DNA of 64,000 bases. Origin: Trichomonas vaginalis G3 (Eukaryota; Parabasalia; Trichomonadida; Trichomonadidae). Positions 10,309-18,464 of this stretch are shown one piece after another. The stretch lies in the NCBI RefSeq assembly GCF_026262505.1, contig NC_067205.1:25673693-25737692 (forward strand), in the 5' to 3' direction. Both the position numbers and the translations under genes were made by a program. Every line of letters begins with the position of its first letter. The stretch's first letter is position 1. The notes under the pieces are model-generated. The model was not told the DNA's origin, ran no database searches, and worked only from the letters and a program-made list of their open reading frames with translations.

Positions 10309-11136
10309 ATGGATTTAAATTCATCCACCCCTTATGAAGAATTAGCGGGAGTATATAATACATACGTAGATGATATGATTAATGAAGCATTGAGTGATAA
10401 TAGAAATGCTCTATCTAAGGAAAAATTAATGAAAATTCCATATTCTGAATGTTACTTAAATTCAATCACTGCAGCAATTGGTAAACAAAATAAAGGTAAA
10501 ACATTAACGATATTAAAACAAATTATCATTATTGCTAACACTTCCCCCTATTCACATGTGTTAATTTATATCAACCGTTCAGGTTCACCTTCAGATGATA
10601 CATTTGAATCTTTAAAGCATTTAATCAAAATTCCAATTATTTATTTATCACAAGAAGAAGCAGAAGATTATTTAAAAAACTTTTTAATGTATAAAGAATT
10701 ATATAATACAATCAAGAAGCAAGGATTAGAGGATAAAATTATTGATAAACAACGGGATGAATTATTTGAAACACTTTCTATTTCAAATTTTGATAGAGAA
10801 TTTTTGCATTCACTCATTTTTCTAGATGATGCAGTGAAATCAAAACTAATAACAAATGAGAAATCATATTTTAATCAGTTATTAACTCAATGTCGACACA
10901 TTCAGTGTTCATTCTTTATGGCTGTTCAATACTTCAAAGCATTAAGCACAAACATTAAATCAAATCTATCAACCCTTTTCATTTTCAGTGGGTTTAGTCG
11001 TCAACAGTTGAACGTTATGCTTTATCAAGTGAATTTACCAATGAGCATTAATGAACTTTACACACAATATCAGCAATTAGGTGAACATGGAAAAATAATA
11101 GTTGATTTAAATAAAGGAAGTGTTAAATTTGATTAA
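10309..11136 (+). CDS. A32-like genome-packaging ATPase, 275 aa
   Basis: Intact FtsK/HerA-superfamily ATPase of the A32 type used by Polintons and related DNA viruses to pump DNA into capsids. Walker A GKQNKGKT is at residues 58-65, preceded by strand-forming residues. Walker B LIFLDD is at 169-174, followed by a conserved polar segment (QCRHIQCSFFMAVQ, 194-207) that fits the sensor strand. It begins 24 bases after the capsid-type gene and uses the same start context (TTTATTTTTGATTAAATG). Length is typical for the family. Confidence 0.88.
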   Translation: MDLNSSTPYEELAGVYNTYVDDMINEALSDNRNALSKEKLMKIPYSECYLNSITAAIGKQNKGKTLTILKQIIIIANTSPYSHVLIYINRSGSPSDDTFESLKHLIKIPIIYLSQEEAEDYLKNFLMYKELYNTIKKQGLEDKIIDKQRDELFETLSISNFDREFLHSLIFLDDAVKSKLITNEKSYFNQLLTQCRHIQCSFFMAVQYFKALSTNIKSNLSTLFIFSGFSRQQLNVMLYQVNLPMSINELYTQYQQLGEHGKIIVDLNKGSVKFD

Positions 11137-11176
11137 CTTTTTATAATTAATTTTTATTTTTTATTTATAATTAAAC

Positions 11177-12075
11177 ATGACAGAAATAGCAAATCTTCTA
11201 CAGGTTCCATTAAAACAAGGGACAAACAAAAAGGGTGCATATAATAGAACTATGAAAGTTCCTGATGGAATGAAAGAATTAGTTCATATTGTTGCTGGTC
11301 TTCAAAAAGATGTTAAACAAATGAGAAACGTTTTAACATTACCAGAAGCTCAAGCATATGCCAAACGTCATGGTCCAAATTGGGAAGCACACGAAGCAGA
11401 CATTACGGGTCCAAATGGAAAACCTGATGGTATAAATGAAGTTTTCGTTACTGATGGTCAAGGTAATATTAAAGTCATAAATGGTTATAAATTAACTATG
11501 TCTGATTATCCTAAACGTAAATATATAATGAACGTTATCCTATGCAATTTGATGAAAATGGAAAAGCTGTTAAACAATACATTGGAGAAGGTGAAAATGG
11601 TCCAATTAATTCATACCGTCATAATCCATATTCTTATTTCAATGAAGAATTAAATGCTATTGAAGAGGGACCGGATGGATTACCACGATATTCTAACCAG
11701 TTTGATGGTCAATATGCAAATATTAGACCTGAAATTTCAGCTAAGAAATTCTTTAAAGTTGCTTTATTCGATCCAGTTTTCGCAAATGTTAAAGATGAAC
11801 TTAAACAGCAATTCCAACCAATTATAGTAGCAAGAATTGCATCAGGTGCTTTATCTCAAGCATTCAAAGATTTAATTAAGAAACCATTATATCAGCAACG
11901 AGGTTTAACTTATGATTTAGTTAAGGAATCAGATAAAAGAAAATTTGAGAAATCAGATGATTATAAGAATGCAATTAATGAATATATTCGGTCTATTAAT
12001 TTCGATGAAAATGCTAAAAATCAACTTCATGAACAAATACAGGGAATAATAGATTCAAAAGTTCCAGCAAAATAA
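11177..12075 (+). pseudogene. Maverick conserved virion-type protein, looks broken
   Basis: One gene of about 300 codons starting [11 protein letters not shown] and ending DSKVPAK; about one break. It includes a Gly/Asn/Asp-rich middle with short beta-turn repeats ([15 protein letters not shown]) and a helical, basic C-terminal third. The function is not recognised. Its place directly after the packaging ATPase, on the same strand, makes a structural role likely by inference. Confidence 0.55.
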
Positions 12076-12108
12076 AAGTTTAAATATATTTTTTTTATTC
12101 GATTATAA

Positions 12109-12405
12109 ATGAGAAGACGTTTCACTAGTCAAAAGAACACTAACGCAAAAGCAGAGATTACGGTTGGTTATAACGTAAATGATGATAAATCACGAATTAT
12201 TCAAAATGTTAAAGTTAATGTTAGCCCGAATTAACAAGGTCAGCAACTCAACCAAATTTATTAACTCGTGACTTACCGAAAAAGGGGAGAAGCAAAATAA
12301 AGAAGATGGAGACCCAATCATTTTATCTGAACCGGTAAAGAACCTGTTGAAATTCCCACTTATCCAACATACCCCCACCTCTTTCATCAAACATCGAGAA
12401 CCCAT
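12109..12405 (+). pseudogene. Remnant of a small basic/proline-rich Maverick gene
   Basis: Starts with the element's usual context (TTTTTTTTATTCGATTATAAATG) and a basic N-terminus MRRRFTSQKN. The stretch as a whole looks broken, with about one or two breaks. Later segments are rich in Pro, Glu and Thr. No family recognised. Confidence 0.4.
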
Positions 12406-12431
12406 ATAAAATAGACATTAATTCTGAATTA

Positions 12432-12773
12432 ATGAAAATTTACCGTGATATAATAATTAATAATTATGATTCAATAATAAATTTAATTGACCAATCCGGT
12501 TTAATTATTTTACCTTATGAATCATTAATTCACATTATCGCCATTCTTTGTGATGTTCAAGATTCAGACGTTAAGATTCAATTTTTCATAGATGATGAGG
12601 TTTCATGCTGCGGAACAGTTGCAAAAATAAATCCTATAAAGGATATTAGCACAATTAAGATATCAAAGAACGGAACAACAACTGAACTTCATTTAACATA
12701 TAATGATATTTATAATAAAATAGTTGATGAATATAAAATATCACTTGAAAAATTCTTTGTTAAGGCTATTTAA
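12432..12773 (+). CDS. Maverick hypothetical protein, 113 aa
   Basis: Intact, with helical N-terminal and C-terminal parts flanking a short beta-rich middle (VKIQFFIDDEVSCCGTVAKI). No known family. It is convergent with the next gene and overlaps it by four bases at the stop codons. Confidence 0.55.
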   Translation: MKIYRDIIINNYDSIINLIDQSGLIILPYESLIHIIAILCDVQDSDVKIQFFIDDEVSCCGTVAKINPIKDISTIKISKNGTTTELHLTYNDIYNKIVDEYKISLEKFFVKAI

Positions 12774-13249
12774 TATTCAAGCATTAACATTATCGAATAA
12801 TAATCCTTTGAATCATAATCGATAATAATTGACCTTTCACCAGTTTCTATCGTTTGTTTTATTTCTTTTTGTTCCCCACTATCTGGATCGGTCATTGTAA
12901 TTGTTTTTGTTATAGTATCAGCTTTATCTTTAACTTCAATCTTTTTTCCATCGGGATATTTAAACCAAAATTCCAAAAATTCGATATTGTCAATCTGTTC
13001 ATATTTTAATCTATCAATTACATTTTTAATACCATCTGAAAATCTTATGAAATGGTCATTATATGGGTTTGATTGAACTAAATTTGAATGAAGTGAAATA
13101 TAACCTGTTGATGAATATGACATTGACTCATATTTTCTGAAAACACTAAAATTTATAACATGAATGAATTTCTTATTCGTTGAATTTATGAATTCTTGAG
13201 GTAATCTTATTCTAGTTTTATTTATCACTGGAAAATAACGCTTTACCAT
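12770..13249 (-). CDS. Maverick beta-rich protein, possibly minor capsid, 159 aa
   Basis: The ATG at 13249 (MVKRYFPVINK) is the first in frame and is preceded by TTTTTATTACGATTAAAAATATG, the element's start context. The protein is mostly predicted strands with aromatic positions (YISLHSNLV, FLEFWFKYPDGKK) and a charged loop with an alternating Thr/Ile/Lys segment (TITKTITMTDPDSG). The size and beta content would fit a single jelly-roll (penton-like) virion protein, but I see no decisive motif. Confidence 0.5.
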   Translation of the reverse strand: MVKRYFPVINKTRIRLPQEFINSTNKKFIHVINFSVFRKYESMSYSSTGYISLHSNLVQSNPYNDHFIRFSDGIKNVIDRLKYEQIDNIEFLEFWFKYPDGKKIEVKDKADTITKTITMTDPDSGEQKEIKQTIETGERSIIIDYDSKDYYSIMLMLEY

Positions 13250-13353
13250 ATTTTTAATCGTAATAAAAATGTCAATTATCAATATTATTTCGAATAATAA
13301 GCTGTGAATTAAATTTAACAGTTAGCGGAATTTATAATGTTACTCTCGTTTCT

Positions 13354-13593
13354 GTGAGTGGTAAATTTAATCCCATTCTTTTAGACCCTTCAGATTATAT
13401 ATCATTTATTAAAGATGACCATGAAAAAACGTATGATATGTATATAAATAATGTGATAGCGAAATGGGATATTAACATGATTTTAAGTTATTTAAATGAA
13501 TCATTTATCGTATGGTATGAAGAAAATTTTAAATCAAAACCTGATAAACTTTTTGAACTTGATGAAATAAATAACCTTATTAAATTCCGCTGA
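13354..13593 (+). pseudogene. Maverick gene remnant without clear start
   Basis: An open stretch ending LDEINNLIKFR. The frame is open for about 30 further codons upstream but has no ATG or element-type start context. The composition is protein-like (FNPILLDPSDYISFIKDD). Probably part of a broken gene; no family recognised. Confidence 0.4.
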
Positions 13594-13625
13594 AAATTAA
13601 ATTTTGTACTCCTCATCTTCGGTCA

Positions 13626-13979
13626 TTGTTGGGGATATTAAATTTTGAAAAAGATGTTGGGGATGTTTTGTATTCTGACACTGGTTCCAATTTCATTTTA
13701 ATCAAATGTGATAAAGTTAATACCCCAATGAGATTTTCACACCAAACATTAGACCCTAACTCTTACCCATCAATACAAAACATTTTATCCATCAACTTAA
13801 ACACATTTTCTTTATCATATCCGTTTCAATTATCCGGGAATTCATTTATTCTTCATTCAAAAGATTTATCAAATATTAAATTTAGAATAACTGACCTATT
13901 TGATTGTGATTTAGAATTTATGAATGAAATATTATGGCAATTTCAAATAGAAAAAATAGCTGATGAGATAACGGATTAA
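13626..13979 (+). pseudogene. Maverick gene remnant, about 117 codons
   Basis: A protein-like frame (GILNFEKDVGDVLYS ... QFQIEKIADEITD) with no ATG at its head. It lies directly after the preceding remnant and may come from the same gene or a neighbour. The strands LSYPFQLSGNSFILHS suggest a beta-rich fold. Looks broken; family not recognised. Confidence 0.4.
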
Positions 13980-14003
13980 ATATTTATTTTTAAATCATAA
14001 TAA

Positions 14004-15260
14004 ATGATTAAACAACAGCAACCACAACAACTTAAGGCGCAAAGCACCCAGGTCCTTCAGACCATTACATACGCCATATATGCATATAATTCAAAGACGG
14101 CAGAACAAACGCAAAGGTTGAAATATGGAGATTTGGAGATAGTATTGAAAAATGAACATTTCGAATTCGTTTGCAAAGGTGGTGCAGTGATATCAAATAT
14201 AAAAGAAATTTTATTTATGAATTCTAAAATTAAAGGTATAACGGATGATATAACATCAATTCCACCAGAAGAACAGAGATATTACGCATTAAATGCATTT
14301 CCTAAAGTTTTGAAGATTGGAAGATTTAATTTAAATGAGGAATTCATAGAAGGTTTCCTAAATGACATAATGAAGAAGGTGGATAAGGAATATGTGGATA
14401 GTGAGTTAGAGAAGAAGGCAAATTTGGTTTATGTTGATGAAAAAGATAATGAAATTAAAGAAAAGGTTGAATGGTATCATGAATGGACATCGGAGACTTT
14501 TAAAGTTAAAGCTGATACAGAATGGGTTTCAGGATGTTTAGACCTTAAGGCGGATAAGAACCATACACATAACTCCTTCTCAACTGTTGCTATAGAAAGT
14601 ATTGAAGGAACGGTTGGCGGAACTGATGGGGATGCATTATATTATAATCCTCCTAACTTTCCACAAGGTTTAACATCGAATGAAAACATAACAACGAAGA
14701 AAAAAATTAGATGTAAAAATGTTTATGTCATGGATGATGAAAATAAAGTTAAATTCACTGCTCAAGATTTATATGATAAGAAAGCAGACAAAACAGAGCT
14801 TCAAACATTAAAGACTGAAATTCTTCAAACATTATATCCTGTTGGTTCTATTTATACATCAATGAACTCAACAAATCCATCAACAGTTTTAGGTTTTGGT
14901 ACGTGGAAGCAGATTGTAGATAAATTCTTATACTGTGCTAGATATTCAAAGCAAACAGGAGGTTCGAAGAAAATTAAAGAAGCAAACCTTCCACCGCACA
15001 CTCATACAGGAACTACAAACACAACAGGTAATCATTCACATTCAATAACAAAAAGAGGTTATACAAATCTTGCAGCAGGTTCGGATAGATGGGGAATGAA
15101 TAGATATGATATCACAACTGACCCAGTAGATTCAAGCACAGGTATTTTCTGTGGAACCGCAGGAAATCATTCACACACTTTCACAACAAATCCAACAGGC
15201 TCGGGTAAAGATTACATGCCACCATTTGTGACTGTATTCGCATGGTACCGCGTTCAATAA
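14004..15260 (+). CDS. Phage tail-fibre/collar-like protein, 418 aa
   Basis: Intact. A Gln-rich start (MIKQQQPQQ) is followed by a globular segment to about residue 115 and a Lys/Glu-rich heptad region with repeated KADK or KKAD motifs (about 120-190 and 255-275). It ends in a C-terminal domain starting YPVGSIYTS...NPSTVLGFGTW. That opening, the paired His clusters (HTHTG, NHSHS, NHSHTF) and the ending PPFVTVFAWYRV match the receptor-binding or baseplate fibre tips of tailed phages (gp10/gp12-like collar domains), where His pairs hold metal in a trimer. I infer a host-attachment fibre for the Maverick particle. The start context is TTTATTTTTAAATCATAATAAATG. Confidence 0.75.
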   Translation: MIKQQQPQQLKAQSTQVLQTITYAIYAYNSKTAEQTQRLKYGDLEIVLKNEHFEFVCKGGAVISNIKEILFMNSKIKGITDDITSIPPEEQRYYALNAFPKVLKIGRFNLNEEFIEGFLNDIMKKVDKEYVDSELEKKANLVYVDEKDNEIKEKVEWYHEWTSETFKVKADTEWVSGCLDLKADKNHTHNSFSTVAIESIEGTVGGTDGDALYYNPPNFPQGLTSNENITTKKKIRCKNVYVMDDENKVKFTAQDLYDKKADKTELQTLKTEILQTLYPVGSIYTSMNSTNPSTVLGFGTWKQIVDKFLYCARYSKQTGGSKKIKEANLPPHTHTGTTNTTGNHSHSITKRGYTNLAAGSDRWGMNRYDITTDPVDSSTGIFCGTAGNHSHTFTTNPTGSGKDYMPPFVTVFAWYRVQ

Positions 15261-15261
15261 A

Positions 15262-15955
15262 CACACTTAACCCAAAGGGTTTAGGCTTACCGAATGAACT
15301 AAATATATTTTATGTCTGTAATTAATTAGGTAATGAAGTAGCGGATGAACTACAGAAATAAATGTTTACGTTAAGTGACTCAAAGAGTCCGGAGACAAAG
15401 TCTCATGTTTACGTTAATGTTTTCAGGTTATTCAATAATTAATTATTTTTGAAGAACTGAAGGTGCTACCATGTTACCATGTCACTCGGTTAATTAACTT
15501 CTCTGAAAAAATGAGACAACATGACATTTAGACAACAGTCGGGGAAATAAATGTTTACGTTAATGTTTTGTCATGATTTTATCGTTAATGTTTTGTCATG
15601 ATTTTATCGTTAATGTTTTCAGGTTCTTCAATAATTAATTATTTTTGAAGAACTGAAGGTGTCACTATGTCACCATGTGCTACCAGGTTAATTAACTTCT
15701 CTGAAAAAATGAGACAACATGACATTTTGACAACAGTCCTGGAAATGTTTTGTCATGACTTCATCGTAATGAGTGTAAATCAGACAAAAATATATTTTAG
15801 GTGAAGAGGTGAGATTTCACCAGTTTTTTCACCTCCTTTTTCACCCTCACCGCTTAGCGGCTCAGATTGCTTTTGCTTTCTCGTGAATTTTCATGAATTT
15901 CCTTAAGACAGAAGAAATAAAGTTAGTTTTATTTTTATTTTTTTATTTTGTATAA
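15262..15955. repeat. Repeat-rich left edge of the Maverick accessory module
   Basis: No gene. The stretch holds two copies of a roughly 130-base block with GGTTATTCAATAATTAATTATT, GGTGTCACCATGTCACC-type and TTAATTAACTTCTCTG boxes, followed by GACAACATGACATT. It also has short iterons of the type GTTTTGTCATGA..TTATCGTTAAT (15560-15625) and a GGTGAAGAGGTGAGAT...CACCTC palindromic box near 15800-15850. All of these boxes also fill the 22-kb palindromic element. Confidence 0.7.
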
Positions 15956-15960
15956 AAGAT

Positions 15961-16902
15961 ATGATTTCAACAATCGGCACAACAACAATTCAAACAACTA
16001 CAGCACCAAACTCGCTAGTCATGAATCCTACGTCAATGTTGGTAGAGATGAAAAACTTCATTCCTTCTTCATATACTTTTGAGACAGAAATACAAAGAAT
16101 TAAGCAAGAACTTTTAACAAGTAATTTAGACTGTAGTGCGAAAGATGAAACAAATGGAGAGGAGCTATATGAAATGCAAGATATCATAGACCATTTGCCT
16201 AAATTACCGGAAGTTCAGCAACAAAAACTAACTATTCCTGAATTCGATGAAATAGAAGTTAAAGTTACTGATTCAGTAGAAATAAAGAAATTCATACGTA
16301 AAGTAAATTATGAATTCCTTGGTTTTCATTGCAACCATAAAGTTATGGACAAAGATTGCGACATGGTTTATAAAAACATTTCTGACATATATAAATCTGA
16401 GGAGTTTAAGACTTACGATAACTTTGTTTCATTAGTTGCTGAATGTGTATGGCAGATAAGAAATAAAGATAAAAGATGTAAAATATGGAATGGACAAATA
16501 AAACCAACAACTTTTGAGTTAAAGAAAACCATTGACGCCTTAGTTGTTCTAGCAGGTCAAATTTCAATGTATAACGCAAAAATGAATCCGCAATGTTCAA
16601 AATGTAAAGCAGCAATGAGGAAATATAACTACTCCGTCAAAGAGATAGAACGTATGCGAAACGACTATGCTGACTTAAAGAAAGAAGTAGAGAAACCAGC
16701 AGAAGATAAAATGGACATGTTAGCATTTCTGAACAAAAACTATCCAACAGCTGACGATTTCCTTCTATCTGACGTCAAGAAGAAGTATAAAGAAACTTTC
16801 GGCATTGTTAAAACTTTTGACATACTGACAGAAGAAATAGAAGCTACGAAATTGTTTAGAATTTCAAATATACATCGTACAATTCATGTAAAACGCTTAT
16901 AA
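15961..16902 (+). CDS. Accessory-module protein, 313 aa, unknown
   Basis: Intact. A Thr-rich start (TIGTTTIQTTT) is followed by a helical region, a Cys-containing central region with C..C spacing (NPQCSKCKAAMRKYNY), a coiled coil (about 215-245) and a C-terminal segment (FLLSDVKKKYKETFG) that could be a winged or helix-turn-helix unit. The whole looks like a viral accessory DNA-binding protein, but I recognise no named domain. It is preceded by TTTATTTTTTTATTTTGTATAAAAG, shared with the next genes. Confidence 0.55.
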   Translation: MISTIGTTTIQTTTAPNSLVMNPTSMLVEMKNFIPSSYTFETEIQRIKQELLTSNLDCSAKDETNGEELYEMQDIIDHLPKLPEVQQQKLTIPEFDEIEVKVTDSVEIKKFIRKVNYEFLGFHCNHKVMDKDCDMVYKNISDIYKSEEFKTYDNFVSLVAECVWQIRNKDKRCKIWNGQIKPTTFELKKTIDALVVLAGQISMYNAKMNPQCSKCKAAMRKYNYSVKEIERMRNDYADLKKEVEKPAEDKMDMLAFLNKNYPTADDFLLSDVKKKYKETFGIVKTFDILTEEIEATKLFRISNIHRTIHVKRL

Positions 16903-17004
16903 AATAACTGGGGTGAAAAATTAGGTGAGAAAACTGGTGAAATCTCACCTCTTCACCTAAAATATATTTTTATTTATTTTTTTATTTTGTATGTAAAGAC
17001 AGTA

Positions 17005-17283
17005 ATGACAAACATTGAGTTTGAAACAGTTAGAAAGATTGACAATGACACCAAAGTGGTTAGAATAGGTGATTTAAACGTAAGATACTCAAAGAAATAC
17101 AACAAATATTCTTTGTCAGACATTATAACACCATCTGGAAAGAAAACAAAGGACTGGGTTAGAATTGCTTCTACTCAGAAAATTTTGACAAGAAATCCTG
17201 AGCTTATGATATCAGTAGCATTTCATGGAACAAGAGCATATCTTATAGACAAAAGTCTTATACCAATAGTTTGTTATGGTTAG
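17005..17283 (+). CDS. KilA-N-like domain reading frame, about 92 aa
   Basis: The first ATG in frame is 17005 (MTNIEFETV). The segment RYSKKYNKYSLSDII....GKKTKDWVRIASTQKIL follows the KilA-N pattern (a strand pair, then GK..xxWxRlxsTqxll), a DNA-binding domain common in large DNA viruses and in Trichomonas. Upstream is TTTATTTTGTATG. The next frame overlaps its end; the pair is either two overlapping genes or one gene that looks broken. Confidence 0.5.
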   Translation: MTNIEFETVRKIDNDTKVVRIGDLNVRYSKKYNKYSLSDIITPSGKKTKDWVRIASTQKILTRNPELMISVAFHGTRAYLIDKSLIPIVCYG

Positions 17284-17615
17284 ACCCAGTTGTTGGATAT
17301 AACTTCATAACTTATGGTTCATTCGATACGGAACGTTGCAGTGAAGGCTTACTTTACATCGTTCAGAAACCGAAGGACTTCAATACAAAGAGATATAAGA
17401 TAGGAAGGACATATAATATAACTCAAAGATATGACAGTACAGTCAATAGAGTCAAGGTTGTGTTCGTTAATGATATGAGAGCTGCTGAAACAGAACTACT
17501 TGAAAAGTTTGAGAAAAGGTATGGTGCTCCCATGAAAGGTAAAGAAACGTTTGAAGTAGATGAGATAGATAGTGCTATAAAATTATTTGACGAAGTTGCT
17601 GAAAAATACATGTAA
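17271..17615 (+). CDS. T5orf172/GIY-YIG-like reading frame
   Basis: The core GLLYIVQKPKDF...RYKIGRTYNITQRYDS matches the T5orf172 (GIY-YIG superfamily) pattern: strand, KIGRT, then an Arg in the following helix. It ends with a Glu-rich helical tail (AAETELLEKFEKRYG...GKETFEV) typical of the fold. It has no ATG at its head and overlaps the end of the KilA-N-like frame. KilA-N plus T5orf172 is a known viral domain combination, which supports both calls. Confidence 0.55.
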   Translation: MLWLDPVVGYNFITYGSFDTERCSEGLLYIVQKPKDFNTKRYKIGRTYNITQRYDSTVNRVKVVFVNDMRAAETELLEKFEKRYGAPMKGKETFEVDEIDSAIKLFDEVAEKYM

Positions 17616-17688
17616 AGCGTTTATTTTTGGTCTTTTGTGAAAGTCAGAAAATAACGTTAGTTTTAAAATTATTTTTATTTTGTATGAA

Positions 17689-18018
17689 ATGACAGTAATG
17701 TCAACATCAGAGAACACAACAACTGCTATCGTTCATGAAGCCATAAATGAAGAATACGAGTACATACAATATAACAAACAATTGAGACTCATTCGTTCGG
17801 TCAAAGACGATATGTACCAAATGCAAAGTATAATGAATGCTCTTCGTTCTACAAAGCAAGCATATCATTGGTTTGAAAACCAACAGACAAAAGAACTTTT
17901 AGAAGAATTTCTTCATATGATTGCTTCCCTCGGAAAACCGAGAGAAGAGATTCCGTATGAAAATCGCAAGAGGGTAGAAATGAGGTTAGAAATGAGGTTA
18001 TTCGAAAATAATTCATAA
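17689..18018 (+). CDS. Accessory-module protein, about 109 aa
   Basis: Reads MTVMSTSENTTT from the ATG at 17689. It is helical, with YEYIQYNKQLRLIRSVKDDMYQMQ and a C-terminal repeated RLEMRL. No family recognised. The stretch TTATTTTTATTTTGTATGAAATGA before it is matched almost base for base before the minus-strand Maverick gene that starts at 24768. A fragment of this gene (CTCTTCGTTCTACAAAGC to TATGAAAAT) is embedded in both arms of the 22-kb palindrome. Confidence 0.55.
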   Translation: MTVMSTSENTTTAIVHEAINEEYEYIQYNKQLRLIRSVKDDMYQMQSIMNALRSTKQAYHWFENQQTKELLEEFLHMIASLGKPREEIPYENRKRVEMRLEMRLFENNS

Positions 18019-18039
18019 CTGCCTTCCCCTGCTGTGTTG

Positions 18040-18125
18040 TCAAAATGTCATGTTGTCTCATTTTTTCAGAGAAGTTAATTAACCCGGTGACCTGGTGACC
18101 TGGTGACACCTTCAGTTATTCGAGA
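18040..18125 (-). repeat. Right edge repeat of the accessory module
   Basis: Inverted copy of the boxes at 15.4-15.7 kb: TTGTCAAAATGTCATGTTGTC, CAGAGAAGTTAATTAAC and three GGTGACCTGGTGAC-type repeats. The accessory module is thus bracketed by inverted repeat blocks, and the same blocks recur throughout 29.6-50.3 kb. Confidence 0.7.
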
Positions 18126-18147
18126 TGTTGTCAAAGAGAAATAAAAA

Positions 18148-18444
18148 TTAAATTTGGATTGAGTTTAAAAATTCATCTTTATTAAATTCATCTCTTCCAA
18201 CCAATTTATTTATTCTATTAAATTCTTTTATTTTTGCTTCACTCAGTTTAATGATTGAACGATAAGTTTCTAATTTTTCAATTATTTCTTTCCTCTCTTC
18301 ATCGTTTTCAATTACTTTAGTTTTATAGGCATCAACCCCACCACATTGCGGCTTCTTTTTATAATAGCATATTTTTGATTTAATTCTGTTTAGTTTCTTT
18401 TTATATTCATCGTCAGGACTCTTGGCTTCTTTGTTGTCACTCAT
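18148..18444 (-). CDS. Maverick hypothetical protein, 98 aa
   Basis: Intact, very Lys/Glu-rich, mostly helical and probably coiled coil (EERKEIIEKLETYRSIIKLSEAKIKEF). The short segment CYYKKKPQCGG contains two cysteines. The start has TTTTTTTTATTTCGTAAGAAATG upstream. It lies downstream of the integrase gene, 20 bases from its stop. No family recognised. Confidence 0.55.
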   Translation of the reverse strand: MSDNKEAKSPDDEYKKKLNRIKSKICYYKKKPQCGGVDAYKTKVIENDEERKEIIEKLETYRSIIKLSEAKIKEFNRINKLVGRDEFNKDEFLNSIQI

Positions 18445-18464
18445 TTCTTACGAAATAAAAAAAA

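Noticed and set aside
17849-18109. 86-residue minus-strand frame
   Set aside because: Runs antisense across the 109-residue gene and into the repeat block; shadow.
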